A DNA stretch of 64,000 bases from Vreelandella halophila (GCF_009856365.1 NZ_WMEX01000006.1:1-64000), one strand, 5' to 3'; shown: positions 34,451 through 46,192, numbered from the stretch's first letter. Numbers and translations: made by a program. Notes: generated by a model not told the origin, from the letters alone.

Positions 34451-35777
34451 CCTCAACCGCTCCATCCGGCGGACCCTGCTGATTGTACTGCTCCCCGCTG
34501 CCATTGCCCTGATGGGGGCCGCCTGGGTTATCCATGGCGCCCTGCTGGAGCGCATGGCGCACAGTTTTGTGGAAGATCGTCTCAGGGAAGAGGTCGGGTT
34601 TCTCAGGCACCGTCTCAATCAGGCCCATGGAAGCGTGGAAGCGCTGAATACCGGGGCGTATTTCGAGCAGGTGCTCCACCATGCGTTCGCAGTGCGCGTG
34701 GGTTCCCGGCAATACGTCAGCCCTTCTTCCTGGAGCTCATTACTGGTCCCCCTTCTGGAAGAGAGCCGGACTGGATTCATCCGGCGGACCGGGGCCGACG
34801 GAGAGATTTCTGATTACCTTGCCTACCGTGAAACCTTCGAGCGGCAGGGTCGGGAGGCAGTGATTGTTGTTGCCGAAGACCTGTCCCGGCTTGGGGCCAG
34901 TCAGCGCGAACTGCACATCTGGACGGCGGTGGTTTCCGCGGTGTTACTGGGCCTGCTCGTTCTGGTGATCTGGATTGCGATCCGGCTTTCCCTGGCTTCT
35001 GTGGCGAGGCTCCAGGCCGCGCTGAAAGAGTTGCAGCAGGGCGAACGGGAACGTCTCGATATTGAGACGCCCGCCGAGTTCCAGCCACTTGTGGGGCAGC
35101 TGAACCAGCTCCTCGACACCCTTGATCAGCGTCTGATCCGGTCGCGGGAGGCACTGGCTAACCTGTCTCACAGTGTGAAGACACCCATTACGGCCGTCCG
35201 CCAGGTTCTTGAGGAGCGCGAGCAGCCCCTGGACTGGGATATGCGCCAGCAGCTGGCCCGGCGACTCTCTGATATTGACGGTCAGCTCGAGACCGAGATG
35301 CGCCGCAGCCGCTTTGCCGGCGCCCAGGCTGGCAAGGGCGCCGCGCCAGTGAGCCAGGCGCGGGAACTGCTCTGGATGCTGGGGCGTCTCTATCCTGAGA
35401 AGGACTTTGAGCTCGAAACCGCTATGGCGGACGAGCATCGCTGGCCGATTGAGGAATACGACCTCAACGAGATCCTCGGGAATATCCTGGATAACGCGGG
35501 GAAATGGGCCGCTTCAAGCGTGACCCTGTCGTTGCGTGAGGATGAAACGGGATTGGTCATTGAAGCCAGTGACGACGGCCCAGGGGTACCCCAGGAACAA
35601 CTGGCGACACTTGGAGCACGTGGTCAGCGCCTGGATGAGCAGGCCGCGGGACATGGGCTGGGACTTGCCATTGTCAGGGATGTTGTCCGGCGGTACGACG
35701 GCCGGGTGGTGTTTGACCTCAGTGACTCTGGCAGCTTCCGTGCCCGGGTCGTCCTGCCCGAGAGAATTTCGCTGTAA
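34437..35777 (+). CDS. sensor histidine kinase, PhoQ-like core, likely copper sensor
   Basis: 446 residues from the ATG at 34437. Two membrane helices (about 13-35 and 165-187) flank a periplasmic domain of about 130 residues. The dimerisation helix has His245 in NLSHSVKTPITAV, the HSxKTP form typical of PhoQ-type kinases rather than the HELRTP of CusS. The ATPase domain reads NEILGNILDNAGKWA, DDGPGVPQEQ and GHGLGLAIVRDVV. The periplasmic part is not strikingly rich in Met or His, so direct copper binding is not obvious. Genetic context (between copB and a Met-rich protein gene) is the reason for the copper assignment. Confidence 0.87.
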   Translation: MPWIDLNRSIRRTLLIVLLPAAIALMGAAWVIHGALLERMAHSFVEDRLREEVGFLRHRLNQAHGSVEALNTGAYFEQVLHHAFAVRVGSRQYVSPSSWSSLLVPLLEESRTGFIRRTGADGEISDYLAYRETFERQGREAVIVVAEDLSRLGASQRELHIWTAVVSAVLLGLLVLVIWIAIRLSLASVARLQAALKELQQGERERLDIETPAEFQPLVGQLNQLLDTLDQRLIRSREALANLSHSVKTPITAVRQVLEEREQPLDWDMRQQLARRLSDIDGQLETEMRRSRFAGAQAGKGAAPVSQARELLWMLGRLYPEKDFELETAMADEHRWPIEEYDLNEILGNILDNAGKWAASSVTLSLREDETGLVIEASDDGPGVPQEQLATLGARGQRLDEQAAGHGLGLAIVRDVVRRYDGRVVFDLSDSGSFRARVVLPERISL

Positions 35778-35798
35778 TAGCTTAACGTTTGAGGGCAA

Positions 35799-35822
35799 TC
35801 AGTTTCAGATCAGTTTTCTGTG
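35799..35822 (+). promoter_or_regulatory. operator-like direct repeat upstream of the Met-rich gene (candidate CopR box)
   Basis: TCAGTTTCA followed by TCAGTTTTCTGTG, the same design as the copA element (19 of 24 bases identical). It lies 75 bases before the start codon, close to the 64 bases seen at copA. A further perfect inverted repeat, GGACCA/TGGTCC at 35840-35856, sits in the leader. Confidence 0.65.
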
Positions 35823-35896
35823 GTTTGATGGAAGTTGTCGGACCATGGGTTGGTCCTGGTTACGATCAATAAGAACCAGTAAAGGAGATGTAAGGG

Positions 35897-36292
35897 ATGA
35901 AAAAGATAATCGCGTTGGCGCTTTTCACGGTATTGGCTGTGAATCCCGTGTTCGCCCAGCAAGGCAACAAGCATGGCCATGACGGCATGATGGGCAATGG
36001 TTCGGGCATGGGCATGATGCATGGCGAACAGATGCAGGAGCACATGCAGCGGATGCACGAAAAGATGAATCAGCTCAGGGGAACGACGGATGCCGAGGAA
36101 CGTCGTGAACTCATGCGCGAACATATGAACAGCATGCAAAGCACCATGCAGATGATGCAGGGCGGTAAGGGGGCCGGTAATGGTCAGTCTGAAATGCCCA
36201 TGGAGCAGCGCATGCAGCGCATGGAACAGCACATGCAGATGATGCAGGGCATGATGAAGCAGATGATGGAGCGTGAGTCGCTCGAAGAGTGA
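35897..36292 (+). CDS. small periplasmic Met/His-rich metal-binding protein
   Basis: 131 residues with a signal peptide (MKKIIALALFTVLAVNPVFA, cut before QQG). About a quarter of the mature part is methionine, with His and Gln, in heptad-like repeats: GMGMMHGEQMQEHMQRMHEK, MNSMQSTMQMMQGG and QRMEQHMQMMQGMMKQMMER. Methionine clusters bind Cu(I) or Ag(I), and the helical spacing suggests a coiled coil lined with thioethers. Similar small proteins occur beside cop/cus genes. It is preceded by its own CopR-type repeat and followed by the DUF2231 gene. Confidence 0.75.
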   Translation: MKKIIALALFTVLAVNPVFAQQGNKHGHDGMMGNGSGMGMMHGEQMQEHMQRMHEKMNQLRGTTDAEERRELMREHMNSMQSTMQMMQGGKGAGNGQSEMPMEQRMQRMEQHMQMMQGMMKQMMERESLEE

Positions 36293-36310
36293 GAGGCACA
36301 GGGGGCTGTG

Positions 36311-36907
36311 ATGATCGAGATTGTTCCCAACTGGCATCCCATCTGGGTGCATTTCCCGATTGCCCTGCTGAGCATGGCCACGGCTTTTTTCCTGCTTGGC
36401 CTCGTGCTTCAGGACAGGGCTGGGGAGAATGTGACGGCTGCGGCACGCTGGAACCTGGTCATTGGCAGCCTCCTTCTCCTGCCGACGCTGTTTACGGGTT
36501 ACCTGGCCTATAACTCGGTGGCCCATGATGGCCCGGGGCACCAGGCCATGGAACGGCACATGACCGCCGCCTGGGTGACGGTCGCGGTGTTTGCAGTGGC
36601 GGCTGTGCTCGCCTGGCTTGAGCGCCATCGTGCTCGGGGTGCCGGCGTGCTGCTTGCCGTGGTCATGCTCGTGGGGACCGCTGCGGTTGGGGTCACGGGT
36701 TATCTCGGGGCGGAAAACGTGTATCGCCATGGTCTTGGCGTTGAGCGTCTGCCCAAGAGTGTTCAGGAGCCAGTAATTAAGCGTTCCGTGGAGTCCTCTG
36801 AAGGAGGAGCTGGGGAAGCCGGCGAGCCTGAACAGCAGGAGTCAGAGCACGGCGGTGCTGAGAAGACGGCACCCGAAGGTCATGAGGGGCATGACCACGC
36901 GCATTAA
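36311..36907 (+). CDS. DUF2231 membrane protein with His/Glu-rich tail
   Basis: About 198 residues; ATG at 36311 (a GTG just before is possible) with AGGGGG upstream. It opens with NWHPIWVHFPIALLSMATAF, the DUF2231 signature with conserved histidines, and has four hydrophobic helices. The last 45 residues are hydrophilic, rich in Glu, and end HEGHDHAH. DUF2231 proteins are inner-membrane proteins resembling b-type-haem membrane domains and often sit next to copper or cytochrome genes; a haem or metal role is inferred from the membrane histidines. It likely shares the transcript of the Met-rich gene. Confidence 0.72.
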   Translation: MIEIVPNWHPIWVHFPIALLSMATAFFLLGLVLQDRAGENVTAAARWNLVIGSLLLLPTLFTGYLAYNSVAHDGPGHQAMERHMTAAWVTVAVFAVAAVLAWLERHRARGAGVLLAVVMLVGTAAVGVTGYLGAENVYRHGLGVERLPKSVQEPVIKRSVESSEGGAGEAGEPEQQESEHGGAEKTAPEGHEGHDHAH

Positions 36908-36953
36908 GCGCGCGGCGTCTCTCTTTTGGCTGGAAACTCTCCAGTCGGGAAGA

Positions 36954-38492
36954 TTATCCCGTTTTGCGGTCCTCCCGGGAAGGTTCCCGGGGAATCCGCA
37001 CATGCACCCGCTGGTGCTCGTAGGGCCGGCGCAGGGCGATCAGCAGGGCCGGAATGAACGCCAGCAGCAGGAGTCCAAACGGCAGGCCACTGGCGATAGT
37101 GGCCGACTGCAGGGCATTCAGTCCGCCTGCCCGCAGAAGCACCGCCGTAACCAGCCCGATGGCCGTCATCCAGAACAGGCGCTGCTGCCAGCTGGGGTCG
37201 CGGCCGTTCGAGGTCAGCGTGGCCACCACCAGCGATCCGGAATCCGCTGAGGTCACAAAGAAAACCAGAACCACGAGGATCGCGATGCCGATGGTGGCGG
37301 TACTCAGCGGCAGAAACTCCAGGAAGTTGTACAGGCTGGAGTTGGGTGCCTCCATTACCGTCTGCACGAAATCTGCGTTCTGGAACAGTTCCAGGTGCAG
37401 GGCATTGGCGCCGAACACCGTCATCCAGAGGAAGTTGAAGAATGACGGAACCAGCAGTACACCCAGCAGATACTCCCTGATCGTCCGGCCCCGTGAGACA
37501 CGCGCGATGAACATGCCCACGAAGGGCGACCAGGAGATCCACCAGCTCCAGTAGAACACTGTCCAGGAAGACTGCCAGTCCGTGCCCTGGTAGGTCTCAT
37601 TCCAGGTCGACAGTGTCAGCAGATCGTTGAAGTAACCGCCAATGTGCTGCCCGAGTGCCTTGAGGACGAACACAGTCTCGCCGGTAACCAGGACAAACAG
37701 CATCAGGCCCCCGGCCAGAAGCAGGTTGATCTTGCTCAGCCGCCGCACGCCACTGCTGAGGCCGGTGAGTACCGAGACGAGCGCGACAGCACACACCACG
37801 CCAATGAGTAGCATCTGCAGCCAGAGCCCGGACTCATAGCCGGTGAGCTGGGCGATACCCGCGGCCGCCTGGCTGGTGCCGAGCCCCAGCGAGGTGCAGA
37901 CGCCGAACACGGTACCGATCACTGCGGCGAAGTTGGCGAACCCCCCGATTCGCCGGGCGCGCTTGCGGCTGACCAGTTCCTTGAGTGGCGCTTCGAAGCA
38001 CAATGGGTGATTGGCGTTGAAGTGGAAGTAACCCAGTGTCAGGCCGACCAGCGCATAGATGGCCCAGGGATGCAGCCCCCAGTGCAGGAAGGTGGTTTCC
38101 ATGGCCAGTTGAGCGGTGTCCGCGTTGTTTCCAACAAAAGGGCCGAATGTATCGTAGTGCTGGAGTGGCTCCGAGACACTGTAGAACAGCAGCCCGATGC
38201 CCATGCCGGCGGCAAAGAGCATCCCGAACCAGTCCAGTCGGCTGAACTCCGGCCTGGCGTCTTTACCGCCCAGGCGGATGTGCGCCAGGGGGCTGAAGAT
38301 CAGGTAGACCGCGAACAGCAGCGCGGCATTCATAATGAGGATCAGCAGCCAGCCCGTGTTATGGGAGAACCAGTCCTGGAGCCCCGAGAACACGCTCCGG
38401 GCCAGTTCCTGCTGCAGGGTCGCAAACGCCAGCAGCGCGATGATGGCCGTGGCGGACACAATGAAGAGGCGGAAGCGGCGGAGTCGGTTCAA
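36954..38492 (-). CDS. BCCT family transporter (betaine/choline/carnitine)
   Basis: 512 residues from a TTG start (GGAGA upstream), twelve membrane helices. The family signature is WTVFYWSWWISWSPFVGMFI followed by ARVSRGRTIREY; GMGIGLLFYSVSEPLQHY and TTFLHWGLHPWAIYALVG are also conserved BCCT segments with the substrate-cage tryptophans. It imports a quaternary amine such as glycine betaine or choline, driven by sodium or protons, usually for osmoprotection. The C-terminal extension is short. It faces the copper island tail to tail and is a single-gene unit. Confidence 0.92.
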   Translation of the reverse strand: MNRLRRFRLFIVSATAIIALLAFATLQQELARSVFSGLQDWFSHNTGWLLILIMNAALLFAVYLIFSPLAHIRLGGKDARPEFSRLDWFGMLFAAGMGIGLLFYSVSEPLQHYDTFGPFVGNNADTAQLAMETTFLHWGLHPWAIYALVGLTLGYFHFNANHPLCFEAPLKELVSRKRARRIGGFANFAAVIGTVFGVCTSLGLGTSQAAAGIAQLTGYESGLWLQMLLIGVVCAVALVSVLTGLSSGVRRLSKINLLLAGGLMLFVLVTGETVFVLKALGQHIGGYFNDLLTLSTWNETYQGTDWQSSWTVFYWSWWISWSPFVGMFIARVSRGRTIREYLLGVLLVPSFFNFLWMTVFGANALHLELFQNADFVQTVMEAPNSSLYNFLEFLPLSTATIGIAILVVLVFFVTSADSGSLVVATLTSNGRDPSWQQRLFWMTAIGLVTAVLLRAGGLNALQSATIASGLPFGLLLLAFIPALLIALRRPYEHQRVHVRIPREPSREDRKTG

Positions 38493-38656
38493 GAGTCGGT
38501 CTCCGTTGAGGTCCAGTAACGCGGGCCGCGTATCCTAGCATCTACGTTGTGCTACGCGTGATCCGCCACTCTGGTTTGGATGCTCATAAGCAGCGTCGTG
38601 CCACAGCTGGTACACTGCCGTGATAGGAAGCACACCAGCATGGACAGGGGTGGTTC

Positions 38657-39658
38657 ATGGAGCGGTTGATTCAGTCACTGCTGTCGTTCCTTTCGGGCAA
38701 CGGCAGTAAGGGAAAAGCCCGGGGAGATACCAGTCGTCGGGAAGGTAATGATGAAATACAAGCCACTGAGGCGGATACCGCCGGGGAAGTGGCTCGGTTG
38801 CATGCGTGGCTGGTAGGGCGTTCCACAACCCCGGATTCCGGACCCACGGTTCCGGAACAGGCCATGCTGTCGGAGCTGAGGCTCCGCATCCGTGAACGGC
38901 GGCTGTCGCGGATTCCCCGCCAGCCCCGGGTCCTGCCGAAACTGATACGGGCACTGGGCGATGAACGCCAGACCCACCGGGATATTGCCACCATCATTGA
39001 GGATGAGCCGGCCCTGACCGATGAACTGCTGCGTGTGGTGAATCTCACCGCCACTAACAGTGGTCAACGCCCTATTGAATCCGTTCAACAGGCGGTTCTG
39101 CTTGTAGGGTTTGAAGGTGTGCGGCGGGCGGTCTCCGAGGCGGTCATGCGCCCGGTCATGCAGGCAGCCTCCCGGGCCGAAGCCGGCTTTGCGCGTAATG
39201 TCTGGCAGTGGGGCCTGCTCTGCGCCAATGCCTGTGATCGCCTCGCGCATCAGGAGCCCGGCGGAGGGCCGGACCTGTTCATGCTGGGCCTTATACCGGG
39301 GCTTGCCTATCTGACGTTGTACCGGGAACTGGAGTCCATCGCGAGCGCTCAGTCCGGAGATCACTCTGTCAGCCCGGCGCTGCTCGTCAGTGTGCTGGAG
39401 GAGCAGCGGGGAGCCATGCTGGAGCGTCTGGTGTCGGCCTGGGAGTTGCCCGCCTCCTATCGCGACGAGCTCAGGGAGCTGCATGACTCGCCGCTGGGCC
39501 TGCAGGCCTCAACCCTGTCCCGGGGGATGGTTCTGGGCACCCATGAAACGCTCCGCCAGGCCGGGTGCGGGACACTGCTCCAGAAGGAGCTGGAGGCAGT
39601 GACCGGGCTGGATCAGCCCCGGCTGGAACATGTCCTGACCGATCTTCGGCGCGCCTAG
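38657..39658 (+). CDS. HDOD domain protein
   Basis: 333 residues. After a poorly conserved 90-residue start, the HDOD domain begins at RIPRQPRVLPKLIRALGDER, with IATIIEDEPALTDELLRVVN and the SVQQAVLLVGFEGVRRAVSE block. HDOD domains resemble HD phosphohydrolases but lack the catalytic residues and act in signalling, for example in flagellar number or stress regulation. No second domain (GGDEF, EAL or kinase) is attached. The gene stands alone between the BCCT gene and queA. The following 155 bases show no gene. Confidence 0.82.
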   Translation: MERLIQSLLSFLSGNGSKGKARGDTSRREGNDEIQATEADTAGEVARLHAWLVGRSTTPDSGPTVPEQAMLSELRLRIRERRLSRIPRQPRVLPKLIRALGDERQTHRDIATIIEDEPALTDELLRVVNLTATNSGQRPIESVQQAVLLVGFEGVRRAVSEAVMRPVMQAASRAEAGFARNVWQWGLLCANACDRLAHQEPGGGPDLFMLGLIPGLAYLTLYRELESIASAQSGDHSVSPALLVSVLEEQRGAMLERLVSAWELPASYRDELRELHDSPLGLQASTLSRGMVLGTHETLRQAGCGTLLQKELEAVTGLDQPRLEHVLTDLRRA

Positions 39659-39813
39659 CCTCCGGGGATCCAGCCCCAGAGGGCCCAGGGTGCCGGGGGT
39701 CAGGAACCTGCACCGAGTAGATCCTGTTGCCCAGCTGAAAGCCTGAGCTTCCCCACCGACTATGGCTCCGGTACCATTCGCGCCCAGAACTAACCGCTTG
39801 GACCCTCCGCGCG

Positions 39814-42343
<2,530 letters not shown>

Positions 42344-42370
42344 TCTTCCGGTTCCGCACAAGGATCACCG

Positions 42371-44224
42371 ATGCTTAACAAGTATCCTCTCTGGAAGAAC
42401 CTGCTGGTATCGGCCGTGGTTCTTCTCGGTATCATTTACGCGCTTCCGAACCTGTTTCCGGACGATTACGCTGTCCAGATCAGTGGCTCAAGTGCCTCCG
42501 TCAGCGTTGACGAAACGCTGCTGGACAGGGCTCAGGAAGCCCTGGACGAGGCAGACATCGACTACCGGGATCCTTCGGTGGATGACGGCGCGGTCATGCT
42601 GCGTTTTGACTCCAGTGATGCGCAGCTGCGTGCCCGCTCCGAGCTCCAGGAGGCGCTCGGTTCCGAATACGTCGCTGCGCTGAGCCTGGCGGCAACCACG
42701 CCGGACTGGCTGCGATCCATCGGCGCGACGCCGATGAATCTGGGGCTGGATCTGCGCGGCGGTGTCCACTTCCTGATGCAGGTGGACATGGAGGCGGCAG
42801 TGGAACGTCGGCTGGATGTCTACGCCAGCGAGATCAAGCGCCAGCTGCGCGAGGAACGGATCCGCTACCGCGGTGGTGATGCCGAAGAGGGGCAGCTGGA
42901 ATTTGTCTTCCCCAGCGAATCCGCGCGGGATGACGCCGCCTCGCTGGTGAGCTCGGAATACGATCAGTTCCGCAGCAATACCCGCTCCGACGGTGAGGAT
43001 TATATCCTGGAGTTGACGCTCAACCAGCAGTCGGCATCGGAGATCCGGGACTACGCCCTCAACCAGAACCTGACCACGCTGCGCAACCGGGTGAACGAGC
43101 TGGGCGTGGCCGAGCCGCTGATCCAGCAGCAGGGCAGTGACCGGATCGTGGTGCAGCTTCCGGGTGTGCAGGACACTGCTGAAGCCAAGCGGGTTCTGGG
43201 CTCCACTGCCAATCTGGAATTCCGGCTTGAAGCACGCTCGGACGCCTCCTCCGCACGAACGGAAACCTTCCCGTTCCGCAACAATCCTAACCGCACGGCG
43301 GAGCTTGAGCGTGATGTCATCATCACCGGTGACAATGTGGCGGATGCTAACCAGTCGTTCGACGAGAACGGTCAGCCCCAGGTCAACATCACCCTGGACG
43401 GGCCCGGTGGCAGCATGATGCAGGATGTAACCCGGGATGCCGTGGGGCGCCAGCTGGGCGTGCTCTTCATTGAGCACAGCAGTGAGGAGGTTGAGCGTCA
43501 GGTGGATGGTAAGACGGTCACCGAGCGCGTACGTGAGACCGAGCGCAGCATCATCAGTCTGGCGACCATCCGCAGCACTCTGGGCAGCAACTTCCGGGTG
43601 ACCGGCCTGGAGAATGTGGCGGAAGCCTCGGAGCTGGCGTTGCTGCTGCGCGCGGGTGCGCTGGCAGCGCCCATCTACTTCGTCGAAGAGCGCACCATCG
43701 GCCCGAGCCTGGGCCAGCAGAACATCGAGTCGGGCATCAACTCCGTGATCCTCGGTTTCGTCCTGGTCGCGCTGACGATGCTGGTGATCTACAAGGCCTT
43801 CGGGTTGCTTGCGAATGTCGCGCTGATGGTGAACCTGACGCTGCTCGTGGGCGCCATGTCAGTGCTCGGGGCAACGCTCACGCTGCCGGGTATCGCGGGC
43901 ATTGTGCTGACGGTCGGCATGGCGGTGGACGCCAACGTGCTGATCTTCGAGCGCATCAAGGAGGAACTGCGGGAAGGGCTGCCAGTCCAGTCCGCCATCA
44001 ACGCGGGCTTCAGCCGGGCTTTCGTGTCCATCTTTGATGCCAACGTCACCACCTTCCTGGTCGCCGGCATTCTGTTTGCCGTGGGGACCGGGCCGGTGAA
44101 AGGTTTTGCCGTTACCCTTCTGATCGGCATCCTGACATCCATGTTCACGGCCCTCATGGTCAGCCGCGCCATCGTCAATGCCACCATTGGCGGGCGCAGT
44201 GACCTCAAGGCACTGTCAATCTGA
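42371..44224 (+). CDS. secD: protein translocase subunit SecD
   Basis: 617 residues. After the first helix (LLVSAVVLLGIIYALPNLFP) comes a large periplasmic domain (P1), containing MNLGLDLRGGVHFLMQVDME, the D1 motif. The C-terminal membrane part has five helices with LGATLTLPGIAGIVLTVGMA and VDANVLIFERIKEELREG, the D4-type motif. SecDF uses the proton motive force to pull exported proteins across the membrane. The gene is followed immediately by secF. Confidence 0.96.
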   Translation: MLNKYPLWKNLLVSAVVLLGIIYALPNLFPDDYAVQISGSSASVSVDETLLDRAQEALDEADIDYRDPSVDDGAVMLRFDSSDAQLRARSELQEALGSEYVAALSLAATTPDWLRSIGATPMNLGLDLRGGVHFLMQVDMEAAVERRLDVYASEIKRQLREERIRYRGGDAEEGQLEFVFPSESARDDAASLVSSEYDQFRSNTRSDGEDYILELTLNQQSASEIRDYALNQNLTTLRNRVNELGVAEPLIQQQGSDRIVVQLPGVQDTAEAKRVLGSTANLEFRLEARSDASSARTETFPFRNNPNRTAELERDVIITGDNVADANQSFDENGQPQVNITLDGPGGSMMQDVTRDAVGRQLGVLFIEHSSEEVERQVDGKTVTERVRETERSIISLATIRSTLGSNFRVTGLENVAEASELALLLRAGALAAPIYFVEERTIGPSLGQQNIESGINSVILGFVLVALTMLVIYKAFGLLANVALMVNLTLLVGAMSVLGATLTLPGIAGIVLTVGMAVDANVLIFERIKEELREGLPVQSAINAGFSRAFVSIFDANVTTFLVAGILFAVGTGPVKGFAVTLLIGILTSMFTALMVSRAIVNATIGGRSDLKALSI

Positions 44225-44234
44225 GGGTGATCGA

Positions 44235-45191
44235 ATGAGTGAAAGCAGCAAACGTACTATCGACTTCATGGGCTTCCGGCGGGTCGCCGCCGCGCTCTCG
44301 ATCATTCTCGTTCTGGGCTCGGCTGTCAGCCTCGGTATCAAGGGGCTGGAACTGGGCCTGGACTTCACCGGGGGCAGCCTGGTTGAGCTAGAGTACGCCG
44401 AGGCGCCGGCTCTTCCGGAGGTGCGCGGCCAGTTGGAATCCGCGGGCTTTGAGAATGCCATGGTGCAGAACTTTGGCTCGGATACCGCGGTCCTCATCCG
44501 GCTTCCGGCCGAGTTCGACGACTCCGTGGGGGATCAGGTGGTGTCCGCGCTCAGCCAGGGTTCGGAGCTGACCCTGGAGCGCTCCGAATACGTTGGCGGC
44601 CAGGTGGGCGAAGAGCTGCGAGAGCAGGGCGGCATCGCGCTGCTTCTGGCGTTCTTCGTGGTGCTGATCTATGTCGCCATGCGCTTCCAGCTCAAGTTTG
44701 GTTTCGCTTCCGTGGTGCCGCTGGTCCATGACGTTCTGATTGTGCTCGGGATCTTTTCGGTCTTCCAGCTCACCTTTGATCTGACGGTGCTGGCGGCCCT
44801 TCTGGCGGTGATCGGTTACTCGCTCAACGACACCATCATCGTGTCCGACCGTATCCGGGAGAATTTCCGTCGCATCCTCAAGGGCGGCCCTGAAGAGATC
44901 ATCAATACCTCTCTCAATCAGGTGCTGCTGAGGACCATTGTCACGTCCGCGACCACACTGGTGGTGCTCCTGTCACTGCTGGTCTTTGGCGGCGAAATGA
45001 TCCGGAACTTCGCGCTGGCCCTGTTCATCGGTGTTCTGGTGGGTACCTATTCGTCCATCTATGTGGCGGCGAACATGCTGGTGGCCCTGAACGTGAACCG
45101 GGATGATCTCTACGTGCCGAAAAAGGAAGGTGCGGAGGGGAGCCAGCCGGAAGAGGAGGAACCGCCGGACTGGCTCAAGCGCATGGAGTGA
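44235..45191 (+). CDS. secF: protein translocase subunit SecF
   Basis: 318 residues from the ATG at 44235, ten bases after secD. It carries GLDFTGGSLVELEYAEA in the periplasmic start, then the six-helix RND-like part with AVIGYSLNDTIIVSDRIREN and RTIVTSATTLVVLLSLLVFG. It forms the SecDF complex. An acidic tail (EGAEGSQPEEEEPPDW) closes the protein. It ends 13 bases from the convergent SuhB-like gene. Confidence 0.96.
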   Translation: MSESSKRTIDFMGFRRVAAALSIILVLGSAVSLGIKGLELGLDFTGGSLVELEYAEAPALPEVRGQLESAGFENAMVQNFGSDTAVLIRLPAEFDDSVGDQVVSALSQGSELTLERSEYVGGQVGEELREQGGIALLLAFFVVLIYVAMRFQLKFGFASVVPLVHDVLIVLGIFSVFQLTFDLTVLAALLAVIGYSLNDTIIVSDRIRENFRRILKGGPEEIINTSLNQVLLRTIVTSATTLVVLLSLLVFGGEMIRNFALALFIGVLVGTYSSIYVAANMLVALNVNRDDLYVPKKEGAEGSQPEEEEPPDWLKRME

Positions 45192-45204
45192 ATGCGGGCG
45201 CCTT

Positions 45205-46008
45205 TCAGGCGCCTGTCATGCGCTGCCGGTAGGGCTGGGCCTGCTGCAGGATTTCCCGGAACAGCAGGTTGTTGGCAATCACCAGCTCGCCGGCCTTGCG
45301 GCCGAGGGGGTTGCCACGGAGGTCACCGCCCACAGCTCCGGCTTCCTGGCTGATGAGGCTGGCCATCACCTGCTCGTGTCGCTGGTCGGTGGCCAGAACG
45401 GCCGCGTCCAGATAACCACCCGCAACCCTTGCCATGTCCAGAACACTGCAGCCGTTGTAGTGCAGGTCCGCGCCCTCGCGCACCAGCGATCCCGCCACGT
45501 CCAGCCAGACGCCACTGTCCTCGCCACTGCTGCGGCGGTTGAACAGGTTGCAGCTGATCAGGGTCTGTGCGAGTTGCTGGGTGGCGCGGGCCCGGATGCG
45601 CTGGCTGTTGAGGACTGCTCCGTAGCCCCTGCTGAAGGCGTACTCCTCGCCGGTAAGCGGGCACAGGACCACGAGGTTCTCGGGGCGGTCGTTGATCTTC
45701 TGGAGCAGGGCTGTTGCGAATTCCGGCAGCCCGCGCGCGAAGTTGCGCTCCCCCAGGATGGGGAAAACGTGCCAGCTCTGGGCCCAGTCGCCCGCCTCCA
45801 CATTGCCCGCGGGGGCAATCCAGTGGTCCTTGTAGGAACGGCGCAGCAGTTCTTCGGTGCGTTCATGGATGCGGTGCTCAATGGCATGCACAGTGCGCAC
45901 CACCGCCTCCGGCGCCTTGCTGTCGGCGTCCAGGCGGGCCTGCTGGTCCTTGAGGAAATCGCTGTTCTGCCTTGCCGCGCGCAAGGCCATCTTGATTGCT
46001 GGCTGCAT
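45205..46008 (-). CDS. SuhB-like protein with inactivated inositol monophosphatase site
   Basis: 267 residues from the ATG at 46008; an upstream extension to 46137 is not protein-like. The start MQPAIKMALRAARQNSDF matches SuhB (MHPMLNIAVRAARKAG), and position between secF and trmJ is that of suhB in Pseudomonas. However, the metal-binding sites are gone: the EESGE region reads HWIAPAGNVEAG, DPLDGTTNF reads FPILGERNF, and the WDFAAG region reads DQRHEQVMA. It cannot be a normal phosphatase. SuhB in E. coli also works, without catalysis, with NusA in rRNA antitermination; this protein may keep only that role. GCSVLDMARVAGGYLDAAVL keeps the fold region. Confidence 0.8.
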   Translation of the reverse strand: MQPAIKMALRAARQNSDFLKDQQARLDADSKAPEAVVRTVHAIEHRIHERTEELLRRSYKDHWIAPAGNVEAGDWAQSWHVFPILGERNFARGLPEFATALLQKINDRPENLVVLCPLTGEEYAFSRGYGAVLNSQRIRARATQQLAQTLISCNLFNRRSSGEDSGVWLDVAGSLVREGADLHYNGCSVLDMARVAGGYLDAAVLATDQRHEQVMASLISQEAGAVGGDLRGNPLGRKAGELVIANNLLFREILQQAQPYRQRMTGA

Positions 46009-46192
46009 CAGGTTACCAATGGGGTCCGATTCGGATGGGCGGCGAACTATACCAGAAAACGCCGGCCAAGACGATTGCCGGGCGGCGTCTGGCGTCAGGG
46101 AAACCCGCGAGCCGTCTGCCGCAGCTCTGTCGTGCATGCTAGTATGCGCCCATCATTGGTAACAGGCGCCCGCCCGGCGGGTGGAAATCGGA

